Assembly: GCA_032718475.1 (NCBI GenBank)
Contig: JAUCBJ010000375.1
Span: 24,960 to 88,959 of the forward strand
Reading direction: 5' to 3'
Source of the DNA: Nemertoderma westbladi
Lineage: Eukaryota; Xenacoelomorpha; Nemertodermatida; Nemertodermatidae
DNA length: 64,000 nt
Shown: positions 37,742 through 50,510 of the stretch, piece after piece
Position numbering within the stretch: the stretch's first letter is position 1
Layout: each line of letters starts with the position of its first letter
The notes under the pieces: generated by a model
Told to the model about the DNA's origin: nothing
What the model saw: the letters and a program-made list of their open reading frames with translations, nothing else
The model's database searches: none
Translations under genes and position numbers: made by a program

Positions 37742-39949
37742 GCCCTCCCTTGTAAGGCTCAGCACATACACCCATTAAAATAAATTAAGTCCTGCCCGTG
37801 TAAGGCACAGCACATACACCCATTAAAATAAATTAAGGCCCTCCCTTGTAAGGCTCAGCACATACACCCATTAAAATAAATTAAGGCCCTCCCTTGTAAG
37901 GCTCAGCACATACACCCATTAAAATAAATTAAGTCCTGCCCGTGTAAGGCACAGCACATACACCCATTAAAATAAATTAAGGCCCTCCCTTGTAAGGCTC
38001 AGCACATACACCCATTAAAATAAATTAAGGCCCTCCCTTGTAAGGCTCAGCACATACACCCATTAATATAAATTAAGGCCCTCCCTTGTAAGGCTCAGCA
38101 CATACACCCATTAAAATAAATTAAGGCCTGCCCGTGTAAGGCTCAGCACATACACCCATTAAAATAAATTAAGGCCTGCCCGTGTAAGGCTCAGCACATA
38201 CACCCATTAATATAAATTAAGGCCCTCCCTTGTAAGGCTCAGCACATACACCCATTAAAATAAATTAAGTCCTGCCCATGTAAGGCTCAGCACATACATC
38301 CATTAAAATAAATTAAGTCCTGCCCGTGTAAGGCTCAGCAGATACACCCATTAATATAAATTAAGGCCTGTCCCTGTAAGGCACAGCACATACACCCATT
38401 AATATAAATTAAGTCCTGCCCGTGTAAGGCTCAGCACATACACCCATTAATATAAATTAAGGCCTGTCCCTGTAAGGCACAGCACATACACCCATTAAAA
38501 TAAATTAAGGCCCTCCCTTGTAAGGCTCAGCACATACACCCATTAATATAAATTAAGGCCTGTCCCTGTAAGGCACAGCACATACACCCATTAATATAAA
38601 TTAAGTCCTGCCCGTGTAAGGCTCAGCACATACACCCATTAAAATAAATTAAGTCCTGCCCATGTAAGGCACAGCACATACACCCATTAAAATAAATTAA
38701 GGCCCTCCCTTGTAAGGCTCAGCACATACACCCATTAATATAAATTAAGGCCCTCCCTTGTAAGGCTCAGCACATACACCCATTAAAATAAATTAAGGCC
38801 TGCCCGTGTAAGGCACAGCACATACACCCATTAAAATAAATTAAGGCCCTCCCTTGTAAGGCTCAGCACATACACCCATTAAAATAAATTAAGGCCTGCC
38901 CGTGTAAGGCTCAGCACATACACCCATTAAAATAAATTAAGTCCTGCCCGTGTAAGGCACAGCACATACACCCATTAAAATAAATTAAGGCCCTCCCTTG
39001 TAAGGCTCAGCACATACACCCATTAAAATAAATTAAGTCCTGCCCGTGTAAGGCACAGCACATACACCCATTAAAATAAATTAAGGCCCTCCCTTGTAAG
39101 GCTCAGCACATACACCCATTAAAATAAATTAAGTCCTGCCCGTGTAAGGCACAGCACATACACCCATTAAAATAAATTAAGGCCCTCCCTTGTAAGGCTC
39201 AGCACATACACCCATTAAAATAAATTAAGGCCCTCCCTTGTAAGGCTCAGCACATACACCCATTAAAATAAATTAAGTCCTGCCCGTGTAAGGCACAGCA
39301 CATACACCCATTAAAATAAATTAAGGCCCTCCCTTGTAAGGCTCAGCACATACACCCATTAAAATAAATTAAGGCCTGCCCGTGTAAGGCACAGCACATA
39401 CACCCATTAAAATAAATTAAGGCCCTCCCTTGTAAGGCTCAGCACATACACCCATTAAAATAAATTAAGGCCTGCCCGTGTAAGGCTCAGCACATACACC
39501 CATTAAAATAAATTAAGTCCTGCCCGTGTAAGGCACAGCACATACACCCATTAAAATAAATTAAGGCCCTCCCTTGTAAGGCTCAGCACATACACCCATT
39601 AAAATAAATTAAGTCCTGCCCGTGTAAGGCACAGCACATACACCCATTAAAATAAATTAAGGCCCTCCCTTGTAAGGCTCAGCACATACACCCATTAAAA
39701 TAAATTAAGTCCTGCCCGTGTAAGGCACAGCACATACACCCATTAAAATAAATTAAGGCCCTCCCTTGTAAGGCTCAGCACATACACCCATTAAAATAAA
39801 TTAAGGCCTGCCCGTGTAAGGCTCAGCACATACACCCATTAAAATAAATTAAGTCCTGCCCGTGTAAGGCACAGCACATACACCCATTAAAATAAATTAA
39901 GGCCCTCCCTTGTAAGGCTCAGCACATACACCCATTAAAATAAATTAAG
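37742..39949. repeat. Satellite domain 15: 96-bp B / Tg-A18 dimers
   Basis: The stretch alternates B-T18 with Tg-A18 monomers, for example at 38942-39229 and 39518-39805, with occasional extra B or Gg units. A short V/T38/A18 series (GCCTGTCCCTG heads) interrupts it at about 38.37-38.63 kb. Because T18 and A18 alternate, the reverse frame is closed every 96 bp. Confidence 0.88.
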
Positions 39950-41725
39950 TCCTGCCCGTGTAAGGCTCAGCAGACACACCCATTAAAATAAATTAAGTCC
40001 TGCCCGTGTAAGGCTCAGCAGATACACCCATTAAAATAAATTAAGTCCTGCCCCTGTAAGGCTCAGCACATACACCCATTAAAATAAATTAAGTCCTGCC
40101 CCTGTAAGGCTCAGCACATACACCCATTAAAATAAATTAAGTCCTGCCCATGTAAGGCTCAGCACATACACCCATTAAAATAAATTAAGTCCTGCCCGTG
40201 TAAGGCTCAGCACATACACCCATTAAAATAAATTAAGTCCTGCCCATGTAAGGCTCAGCACATACACCCATTAAAATAAATTAAGTCCTGCCCATGTAAG
40301 GCACAGCACATACACCCATTAATATAAATTAAGGCCTGCCCGTGTAAGGCTCAGCACATACACCCATTAAAATAAATTAAGTCCTGCCCGTGTAAGGCTC
40401 AGCACATACATCCATTAAAATAAATTAAGTCCTGCCCTTGTAAGGCTCAGCACATACATCCATTAAAATAAATTAAGGCCCTCCCTTGTAAGGCTCAGCA
40501 CATACACCCATTAAAATAAATTAAGGCCCTCCCTTGTAAGGCTCAGCACATACATCCATTAAAATAAATTAAGTCCTGCCCTTGTAAGGCTCAGCACATA
40601 CATCCATTAAAATAAATTAAGGCCCTCCCTTGTAAGGCTCAGCACATACACCCATTAAAATAAATTAAGTCCTGCCCGTGTAAGGCTCAGCACATACACC
40701 CATTAAAATAAATTAAGGCCCTCCCTTGTAAGGCTCAGCACATACACCCATTAAAATAAATTAAGGCCTGCCCGTGTAAGGCACAGCACATACACCCATT
40801 AAAATAAATTAAGGCCCTCCCTTGTAAGGCTCAGCACATACACCCATTAAAATAAATTAAGGCCTGCCCGTGTAAGGCTCAGCACATACACCCATTAAAA
40901 TAAATTAAGTCCTGCCCGTGTAAGGCACAGCACATACACCCATTAAAATAAATTAAGGCCCTCCCTTGTAAGGCTCAGCACATACACCCATTAAAATAAA
41001 TTAAGGCCTGCCCGTGTAAGGCACAGCACATACACCCATTAAAATAAATTAAGGCCCTCCCTTGTAAGGCTCAGCACATACACCCATTAAAATAAATTAA
41101 GGCCTGCCCGTGTAAGGCTCAGCACATACATACATTAAAATAAATTAAGGCCTGCCCGTGTAAGGCACAGCACATACACCCATTAAAATAAATTAAGTCC
41201 TGCCCATGTAAGGCACAGCACATACACCCATTAAAATAAATTAAGTCCTGCCCGTGTAAGGCACAGCACATACACCCATTAAAATAAATTAAGGCCCTCC
41301 CTTGTAAGGCACAGCACATACACCCATTAAAATAAATTAAGTCCTGCCCGTGTAAGGCACAGCACATACACCCATTAAAATAAATTAAGGCCCTCCCTTG
41401 TAAGGCTCAGCACATACACCCATTAAAATAAATTAAGTCCTGCCCGTGTAAGGCTCAGCACATACATCCATTAAAATAAATTAAGTCCTGCCCCTGTAAG
41501 GCACAGCACATACACCCATTAAAATAAATTAAGTCCTGCCCGTGTAAGGCTCAGCAGATACACCCATTAAAATAAATTAAGGCCCTCCCTTGTAAGGCTC
41601 AGCAGATACACCCATTAATATAAATTAAGTCCTGCCCGTGTAAGGCTCAGCAGATACACCCATTAAAATAAATTAAGTCCTACCCGGGTAAGGCTCAGCA
41701 CATACACCCATTAATATAAATTAAG
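39950..41725. repeat. Satellite domain 16: Ta/Tc, then Tt/B-T31 block, then A18 run
   Basis: It begins with Tg-G24 units and Tc/Ta units. The segment 40286-40669 matches 18670-19053. B/Gg-A18 units follow. A short A18 run at 41.12-41.37 kb gives a reverse open frame of 82 codons that includes one B-headed monomer. A single Z head lies at 41678. Confidence 0.87.
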
Positions 41726-43213
41726 GCCCTCCCTTGTAAGGCTCAGCAGATACACCCATTAAAATAAATTAAGTCCTGCCCCTGTAAGGCACAGCACATA
41801 CACCCATTAAAATAAATTAAGGCCTGCCCGTGTAAGGCACAGCACATACACCCATTAAAATAAATTAAGGCCCTCCCTTGTAAGGCTCAGCACATACACC
41901 CATTAATATAAATTAAGGCCCTCCCTTGTAAGGCTCAGCACATACACCCATTAAAATAAATTAAGTCCTGCCCGTGTAAGGCACAGCACATTCATCCATT
42001 AAAAGAAATTAAGGCCTGCCCATGTAAGGCTCAGCACATACACCCATTAATATAAATTAAGGCCCTCCCTTGTAAGGCTCAGCACATACACCCATTAAAA
42101 TAAATTAAGTCCTGCCCGTGTAAGGCACAGCACATTCATCCATTAAAAGAAATTAAGGCCCTCCCTTGTAAGGCTCAGCACATACACCCATTAATATAAA
42201 TTAAGGCCCTCCCTTGTAAGGCTCAGCACATACACCCATTAAAATAAATTAAGTCCTGCCCGTGTAAGGCACAGCACATTCATCCATTAAAAGAAATTAA
42301 GGCCTGCCCATGTAAGGCACAGCACATACACCCATTAAAATAAATTAAGGCCCTCCCTTGTAAGGCTCAGCACATACACCCATTAATATAAATTAAGGCC
42401 CTCCCTTGTAAGGCTCAGCACATACACCCATTAAAATAAATTAAGTCCTGCCCGTGTAAGGCACAGCACATTCATCCATTAAAAGAAATTAAGGCCTGCC
42501 CATGTAAGGCACAGCACATACACCCATTAAAATAAATTAAGGCCCTCCCTTGTAAGGCTTAGCACATACACCCATTAATATAAATTAAGGCCCTCCCTTG
42601 TAAGGCTCAGCACATACACCCATTAAAATAAATTAAGTCCTGCCCTTGTAAGGCTCAGCACATACACCCATTAATATAAATTAAGGCCCTCCCTTGTAAG
42701 GCTCAGCAGATACACCCATTAAAATAAATTAAGTCCTGCCCCTGTAAGGCACAGCACATACACCCATTAAAATAAATTAAGGCCTGCCCGTGTAAGGCAC
42801 AGCACATACACCCATTAAAATAAATTAAGGCCCTCCCTTGTAAGGCTCAGCACATACACCCATTAATATAAATTAAGGCCCTCCCTTGTAAGGCTCAGCA
42901 CATACACCCATTAAAATAAATTAAGTCCTGCCCGTGTAAGGCACAGCACATTCATCCATTAAAAGAAATTAAGGCCTGCCCATGTAAGGCTCAGCACATA
43001 CACCCATTAAAATAAATTAAGGCCCTCCCTTGTAAGGCTCAGCACATACACCCATTAATATAAATTAAGGCCCTCCCTTGTAAGGCTCAGCACATACACC
43101 CATTAATATAAATTAAGGCCCTCCCTTGTAAGGCTCAGCACATACACCCATTAAAATAAATTAAGGCCTGCCCGTGTAAGGCTCAGCACATACACCCATT
43201 AAAATAAATTAAG
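41726..43213. repeat. Satellite domain 17: HOR tagged by TTCATCC / AAAAGAAATT
   Basis: A Tg-A18 unit with CACATTCATCC and an AAAAGAAATT tail occurs at 41966, 42110, 42254, 42446 and 42926. The six monomers 41726-42013 (B-G24, Tc-A18, Gg-A18, B-T38, B, tagged unit) recur at 42686-42973, 960 bp later. The tagged unit combines two otherwise rare changes and is found only here. One unit near 42.55 kb reads GGCTTAGC. Confidence 0.92.
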
Positions 43214-43933
43214 TCCTGTCCGTGTAAGGCTCAGCAGATACACCCATTAATATAAATTAAGGCCTGCCCGTGTAAGGCTCAGCACATACATCCATTAAAA
43301 TAAATTAAGGCCCTCCCTTGTAAGGCTCAGCACATACACCCATTAAAATAAATTAAGTCCTGCCCGTGTAAGGCACAGCACATACATCCATTAAAATAAA
43401 TTAAGTCCTGCCCGTGTAAGGCACAGCACATACATCCATTAAAATAAATTAAGTCCTGTCCGTGTAAGGCTCAGCAGATACACCCATTAATATAAATTAA
43501 GGCCTGCCCGTGTAAGGCTCAGCACATACATCCATTAAAATAAATTAAGGCCCTCCCTTGTAAGGCTCAGTACATACATCCATTAAAATAAATTAAGTCC
43601 TGTCCGTGTAAGGCACAGCACATACACCCATTAAAATAAATTAAGTCCCTCCCTTGTAAGGCTCAGCACATACACCCATTAAAATAAATTAAGTCCTGCC
43701 CGTGTAAGGCTCAGCACATACACCCATTAAAATAAATTAAGTCCTGCCCGTGTAAGGCACAGCACATACATCCATTAAAATAAATTAAGTCCTGTCCGTG
43801 TAAGGCTCAGCAGATACACCCATTAATATAAATTAAGGCCTGCCCGTGTAAGGCTCAGCACATACACCCATTAAAATAAATTAAGGCCCTCCCTTGTAAG
43901 GCTCAGTACATACATCCATTAAAATAAATTAAG
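43214..43933. repeat. Satellite stretch: V-G24-T38 / Gg-T31 modules
   Basis: The pair TCCTGTCCGTG-G24-T38 plus Gg occurs at 43214, 43454 and 43790. B units with CAGTACATACATCC follow the second and third pairs. A unit at 43646 has the odd head TCCCTCCCTTG, a B head with T at position 1. Confidence 0.88.
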
Positions 43934-45423
43934 TCCTGCCCCTGTAAGGCACAGCAGATACACCCATTAATATAAATTAAGTCCTGCCCCTGTAAGGCAC
44001 AGCAGATACACCCATTAATATAAATTAAGTCCTGCCCCTGTAAGGCACAGCAGATACACCCATTAATATAAATTAAGTCCTGCCCCTGTAAGGCACAGCA
44101 GATACACCCATTAATATAAATTAAGTCCTGCCCCTGTAAGGCACAGCAGATACACCCATTAATATAAATTAAGTCCTGCCCGTGTAAGGCTCAGCACATA
44201 CACACATTAAAATAAATTAAGGCCCTCCCTTGTAAGGCACAGCACATACACCCATTAAAATAAATTAAGTCCTGCCCGTGTAAGGCACAGCAGATACACC
44301 CATTAATATAAATTAAGTCCTGCCCCTGTAAGGCACAGCAGATACACCCATTAATATAAATTAAGTCCTGCCCGTGTAAGGCTCAGCACATACACCCATT
44401 AAAATAAATTAAGTCCTGCCCGTGTAAGGCTCAGCAGATACACCCATTAAAATAAATTAAGTCCTGCCCGTGTAAGGCTCAGCACATACACCCATTAAAA
44501 TAAATTAAGTCCTGCCCGTGTAAGGCTCAGCAGATACACACATTAAAATAAATTAAGGCCCTCCCTTGTAAGGCACAGCACATACACCCATTAATATAAA
44601 TTAAGTCCTGCCCCTGTAAGGCTCAGCAAATACATCCATTAATATAAATTAAGTCCTGCCCGTGTAAGGCACAGCAGATACACCCATTAATATAAATTAA
44701 GTCCTGCCCCTGTAAGGCACAGCAGATACACCCATTAATATAAATTAAGGCCTGCCCCTGTAAGGCTCACCAGATACACCTATTAAAATAAATTAAGTCC
44801 TGCCCGTGTAAGGCACAGCACATACACCCATTAAAATAAATTAAGTCCTGCCCCTGTAAGGCACAGCACATACACCCATTAATATAAATTAAGGCCTGCC
44901 CCTGTAAGGCTCAGCAGATACACCCATTAATATAAATTAAGTCCTGCCCCTGTAAGGCACAGCAGATACACCCATTAATATAAATTAAGTCCTGCCCCTG
45001 TAAGGCTCAGCAGATACACCCATTAATATAAATTAAGTCCTGCCCCTGTAAGGCACAGCAGATACACCCATTAATATAAATTAAGTCCTGCCCCTGTAAG
45101 GCACAGCAGATACACCCATTAATATAAATTAAGTCCTGCCCCTGTAAGGCACAGCAGATACACCCATTAATATAAATTAAGTCCTGCCCCTGTAAGGCAC
45201 AGCAGATACACCCATTAATATAAATTAAGTCCTGCCCCTGTAAGGCTCAGCAAATACATCCATTAATATAAATTAAGTGCCTGCCCCGTGTAAGGCTCAG
45301 CACATACACCCATTAAAATAAATTAAGTCCTGCCCGTGTAAGGCACAGCAGATACACCCATTAATATAAATTAAGTCCTGCCCCTGTAAGGCTCAGCAGA
45401 TACACCTATTAAAATAAATTAAG
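43934..45423. repeat. Satellite domain 18: first Tc-A18-G24-T38 runs
   Basis: Five identical Tc-A18-G24-T38 monomers open the domain at 43934-44173. The type recurs through 45.2 kb beside Tg and Gc units. This is the start of a 9-kb territory dominated by this subfamily. The 50-bp unit at 45278 lies inside. Confidence 0.9.
45278..45327. repeat. 50-bp length-variant monomer
   Basis: The head reads TGCCTGCCCCGTG, two bases longer than normal. It looks like a T head fused to a G head (TG at the start) with an extra C before GTG. It is the only +2 unit found. Confidence 0.95.
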
Positions 45424-48400
45424 TCCTGCCCCTGTAAGGCACAGCAGATACACCCATTAATATAAATTAAGTCCTGCCCGTGTAAGGCACAGCACATACA
45501 CCCATTAAAATAAATTAAGGCCCTCCCTTGTAAGGCTCAGCACATACACCCATTAAAATAAATTAAGTCCTGCCCCTGTAAGGCTCAGCACATACACCCA
45601 TTAAAATAAATTAAGTCCTGCCCCTGTAAGGCTCAGCACATACACCCATTAAAATAAATTAAGTCCTGCCCCTGTAAGGCACAGCAGATACACCCATTAA
45701 TATAAATTAAGTCCTGCCCGTGTAAGGCACAGCACATACACCCATTAAAATAAATTAAGTCCTGCCCCTGTAAGGCTCAGCACATACACCCATTAATATA
45801 AATTAAGTCCTGCCCGTGTAAGGCTCAGCACATACACCCATTAAAATAAATTAAGTCCTGCCCCTGTAAGGCACAGCACATACACCCATTAATATAAATT
45901 AAGTCCTGCCCCTGTAAGGCACAGCAGATACACCCATTAATATAAATTAAGTCCTGCCCGTGTAAGGCACAGCACATACACCCATTAAAATAAATTAAGG
46001 CCCTCCCTTGTAAGGCTCAGCACATACACCCATTAAAATAAATTAAGTCCTGCCCCTGTAAGGCTCAGCACATACACCCATTAAAATAAATTAAGTCCTG
46101 CCCCTGTAAGGCTCAGCACATACACCCATTAAAATAAATTAAGTCCTGCCCCTGTAAGGCACAGCAGATACACCCATTAATATAAATTAAGTCCTGCCCG
46201 TGTAAGGCACAGCACATACACCCATTAAAATAAATTAAGTCCTGCCCCTGTAAGGCTCAGCACATACACCCATTAAAATAAATTAAGGCCTGTCCGTGTA
46301 AGGCTCAGCACATACACCCATTAAAATAAATTAAGCCCTCCCTTGTAAGGCTCAGCACATACACCCATTAAAATAAATTAAGTCCTGCCCCTGTAAGGCT
46401 CAGCACATACACCCATTAAAATAAATTAAGTCCTGCCCCTGTAAGGCACAGCAGATACACCCATTAATATAAATTAAGTCCTGCCCGTGTAAGGCACAGC
46501 ACATACACCCATTAAAATAAATTAAGTCCTGCCCCTGTAAGGCTCAGCACATACACCCATTAAAATAAATTAAGGCCTGTCCGTGTAAGGCTCAGCACAT
46601 ACACCCATTAAAATAAATTAAGGCCCTCCCTTGTAAGGCTCAGCACATACATCCATTAAAATAAATTAAGTCCTGCCCCTGTAAGGCTCAGCACATACAC
46701 CCATTAAAATAAATTAAGTCCTGCCCCTGTAAGGCTCAGCACATACACCCATTAAAATAAATTAAGTCCTGCCCCTGTAAGGCACAGCACATACACCCAT
46801 TAAAATAAATTAAGTCCTGCCCCTGTAAGGCTCAGCACATACACCCATTAAAATAAATTAAGTCCTGCCCCTGTAAGGCACAGCAGATACACCCATTAAT
46901 ATAAATTAAGTCCTGCCCGTGTAAGGCACAGCACATACACCCATTAAAATAAATTAAGTCCTGCCCCTGTAAGGCTCAGCACATACACCCATTAAAATAA
47001 ATTAAGGCCTGCCCGTGTAAGGCTCAGCACATACACCCATTAATATAAATTAAGTCCTGCCCCTGTAAGGCTCACCAGATACACCTATTAAAATAAATTA
47101 AGTCCTGCCCCTGTAAGGCACAGCAGATACACCCATTAATATAAATTAAGTCCTGCCCGTGTAAGGCACAGCACATACACCCATTAAAATAAATTAAGGC
47201 CCTCCCTTGTAAGGCTCAGCACATACACCCATTAAAATAAATTAAGTCCTGCCCCTGTAAGGCTCAGCACATACACCCATTAAAATAAATTAAGTCCTGC
47301 CCCTGTAAGGCACAGCAGATACACCCATTAATATAAATTAAGTCCTGCCCGTGTAAGGCACAGCACATACACCCATTAAAATAAATTAAGTCCTGCCCCT
47401 GTAAGGCTCAGCACATACACCCATTAAAATAAATTAAGTCCTGCCCCTGTAAGGCACAGCACATACACCCATTAATATAAATTAAGTCCTGCCCCTGTAA
47501 GGCACAGCAGATACACCCATTAATATAAATTAAGTCCTGCCCGTGTAAGGCACAGCACATACACCCATTAAAATAAATTAAGTCCTGCCCCTGTAAGGCT
47601 CAGCACATACACCCATTAAAATAAATTAAGTCCTGCCCCTGTAAGGCACAGCAGATACACCCATTAATATAAATTAAGTCCTGCCCGTGTAAGGCACAGC
47701 ACATACACCCATTAAAATAAATTAAGTCCTGCCCCTGTAAGGCTCAGCACATACACCCATTAAAATAAATTAAGGCCTGTCCGTGTAAGGCTCAGCACAT
47801 ACACCCATTAAAATAAATTAAGTCCTGCCCGTGTAAGGCACAGCACATACACCCATTAATATAAATTAAGTCCTGCCCGTGTAAGGCACAGCACATACAC
47901 CCATTAAAATAAATTAAGTCCTGCCCCTGTAAGGCTCAGCACATACACCCATTAAAATAAATTAAGGCCTGCCCGTGTAAGGCTCAGCACATACACCCAT
48001 TAATATAAATTAAGTCCTGCCCCTGTAAGGCTCACCAGATACACCTATTAAAATAAATTAAGTCCTGCCCCTGTAAGGCACAGCAGATACACCCATTAAT
48101 ATAAATTAAGTCCTGCCCGTGTAAGGCACAGCACATACACCCATTAAAATAAATTAAGGCCCTCCCTTGTAAGGCTCAGCACATACACCCATTAAAATAA
48201 ATTAAGTCCTGCCCCTGTAAGGCTCAGCACATACACCCATTAAAATAAATTAAGTCCTGCCCCTGTAAGGCACAGCAGATACACCCATTAATATAAATTA
48301 AGTCCTGCCCGTGTAAGGCACAGCACATACACCCATTAAAATAAATTAAGTCCTGCCCCTGTAAGGCTCAGCACATACACCCATTAAAATAAATTAAGTC

Positions 48401-48974
48401 CTGCCCCTGTAAGGCACAGCACATACACCCATTAATATAAATTAAGTCCTGCCCCTGTAAGGCACAGCAGATACACCCATTAATATAAATTAAGTCCTGC
48501 CCGTGTAAGGCACAGCACATACACCCATTAAAATAAATTAAGGCCCTCCCTTGTAAGGCTCAGCACATACACCCATTAAAATAAATTAAGTCCTGCCCCT
48601 GTAAGGCTCAGCACATACACCCATTAAAATAAATTAAGTCCTGCCCCTGTAAGGCTCAGCACATACACCCATTAAAATAAATTAAGTCCTGCCCCTGTAA
48701 GGCACAGCAGATACACCCATTAATATAAATTAAGTCCTGCCCGTGTAAGGCACAGCACATACACCCATTAAAATAAATTAAGTCCTGCCCCTGTAAGGCA
48801 CAGCAGATACACCCATTAATATAAATTAAGTCCTGCCCGTGTAAGGCACAGCACATACACCCATTAAAATAAATTAAGTCCTGCCCCTGTAAGGCACAGC
48901 ACATACACCCATTAATATAAATTAAGTCCTGCCCCTGTAAGGCACAGCAGATACACCCATTAATATAAATTAAG
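45424..48974. repeat. Satellite domain 19: modules built on a Tc-A18-G24-T38 / Tg-A18 pair
   Basis: The pair Tc-A18-G24-T38 followed by Tg-A18 occurs 15 times, separated by variable numbers of Tc, B or Gg-type units. Seven monomers at 45424-45759 recur at 45904-46239 (480 bp). Fourteen monomers at 46911-47582 recur at 47871-48542 (960 bp). The nesting of 96-, 480- and 960-bp periods shows layered duplication. Confidence 0.92.
46336..46382. repeat. 47-bp length-variant monomer
   Basis: A B head missing its first G (TTAAG runs straight into CCCTCCCTTG). It is the only -1 unit found. A 287-bp near-copy of its neighbourhood follows at 46431, where the matching B unit at 46623 is full length. Confidence 0.94.
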
Positions 48975-50510
48975 TCCTGCCCGTGTAAGGCTCAGTACAT
49001 ACATCCATTAAAATAAATTAAGTCCTGCCCGTGTAAGGCTCAGCACATACACCCATTAATATAAATTAAGTCCTGCCCGTGTAAGGCACAGCACATACAT
49101 CCATTAAAATAAATTAAGTCCTGCCCCTGTAAGGCTCAGCACATACACCCATTAATATAAATTAAGTCCTGCCCGTGTAAGGCACAGCACATACACCCAT
49201 TAAAATAAATTAAGGCCTGCCCCTGTAAGGCTCACCAGATACACCTATTAAAATAAATTAAGTCCTGCCCCTGTAAGGCTCAGCACATACACCCATTAAA
49301 ATAAATTAAGGCCTGCCCCTGTAAGGCTCACCAGATACACCTATTAAAATAAATTAAGTCCTGCCCCTGTAAGGCACAGCACATACACCCATTAATATAA
49401 ATTAAGGCCTGCCCCTGTAAGGCACAGCAGATACACCCATTAATATAAATTAAGTCCTGCCCCTGTAAGGCACAGCACATACACCCATTAATATAAATTA
49501 AGTCCTGCCCCTGTAAGGCACAGCAGATACACCCATTAATATAAATTAAGTCCTGCCCCTGTAAGGCACAGCAGATACACCCATTAATATAAATTAAGTC
49601 CTGCCCCTGTAAGGCACAGCAGATACACCCATTAATATAAATTAAGTCCTGCCCCTGTAAGGCACAGCAGATACACCCATTAATATAAATTAAGTCCTGC
49701 CCCTGTAAGGCACAGCAGATACACCCATTAATATAAATTAAGTCCTGCCCCTGTAAGGCACAGCAGATACACCCATTAATATAAATTAAGTCCTGCCCCT
49801 GTAAGGCACAGCACATACACCCATTAATATAAATTAAGTCCTGCCCCTGTAAGGCACAGCAGATACACCCATTAATATAAATTAAGTCCTGCCCCTGTAA
49901 GGCACAGCAGATACACCCATTAATATAAATTAAGTCCTGCCCCTGTAAGGCACAGCAGATACACCCATTAATATAAATTAAGTCCTGCCCCTGTAAGGCA
50001 CAGCAGATACACCCATTAATATAAATTAAGTCCTGCCCCTGTAAGGCACAGCAGATACACCCATTAATATAAATTAAGTCCTGCCCCTGTAAGGCACAGC
50101 AGATACACCCATTAATATAAATTAAGTCCTGCCCCTGTAAGGCACAGCAGATACACCCATTAATATAAATTAAGTCCTGCCCCTGTAAGGCACAGCAGAT
50201 ACACCCATTAATATAAATTAAGTCCTGCCCCTGTAAGGCACAGCAGATACACCCATTAATATAAATTAAGTCCTGCCCCTGTAAGGCACAGCAGATACAC
50301 CCATTAATATAAATTAAGTCCTGCCCCTGTAAGGCACAGCAGATACACCCATTAATATAAATTAAGTCCTGCCCCTGTAAGGCACAGCAGATACACCCAT
50401 TAATATAAATTAAGTCCTGCCCCTGTAAGGCACAGCAGATACACCCATTAATATAAATTAAGTCCTGCCCCTGTAAGGCACAGCAGATACACCCATTAAT
50501 ATAAATTAAG
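48975..50510. repeat. Homogenised Tc-A18-G24-T38 run
   Basis: From 49503 to 50510 there are 21 monomers, of which 20 are the same Tc-A18-G24-T38 sequence; the exception, 49791, has C24. Fourteen in a row at 49839-50510 look identical. This is the most uniform stretch of the window. With A18 throughout, the reverse frame has no stop from 49331 to 50527, about 399 codons, but the only ATGs come from the C24 monomers, because G24 changes ATG to ATC. Confidence 0.94.
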
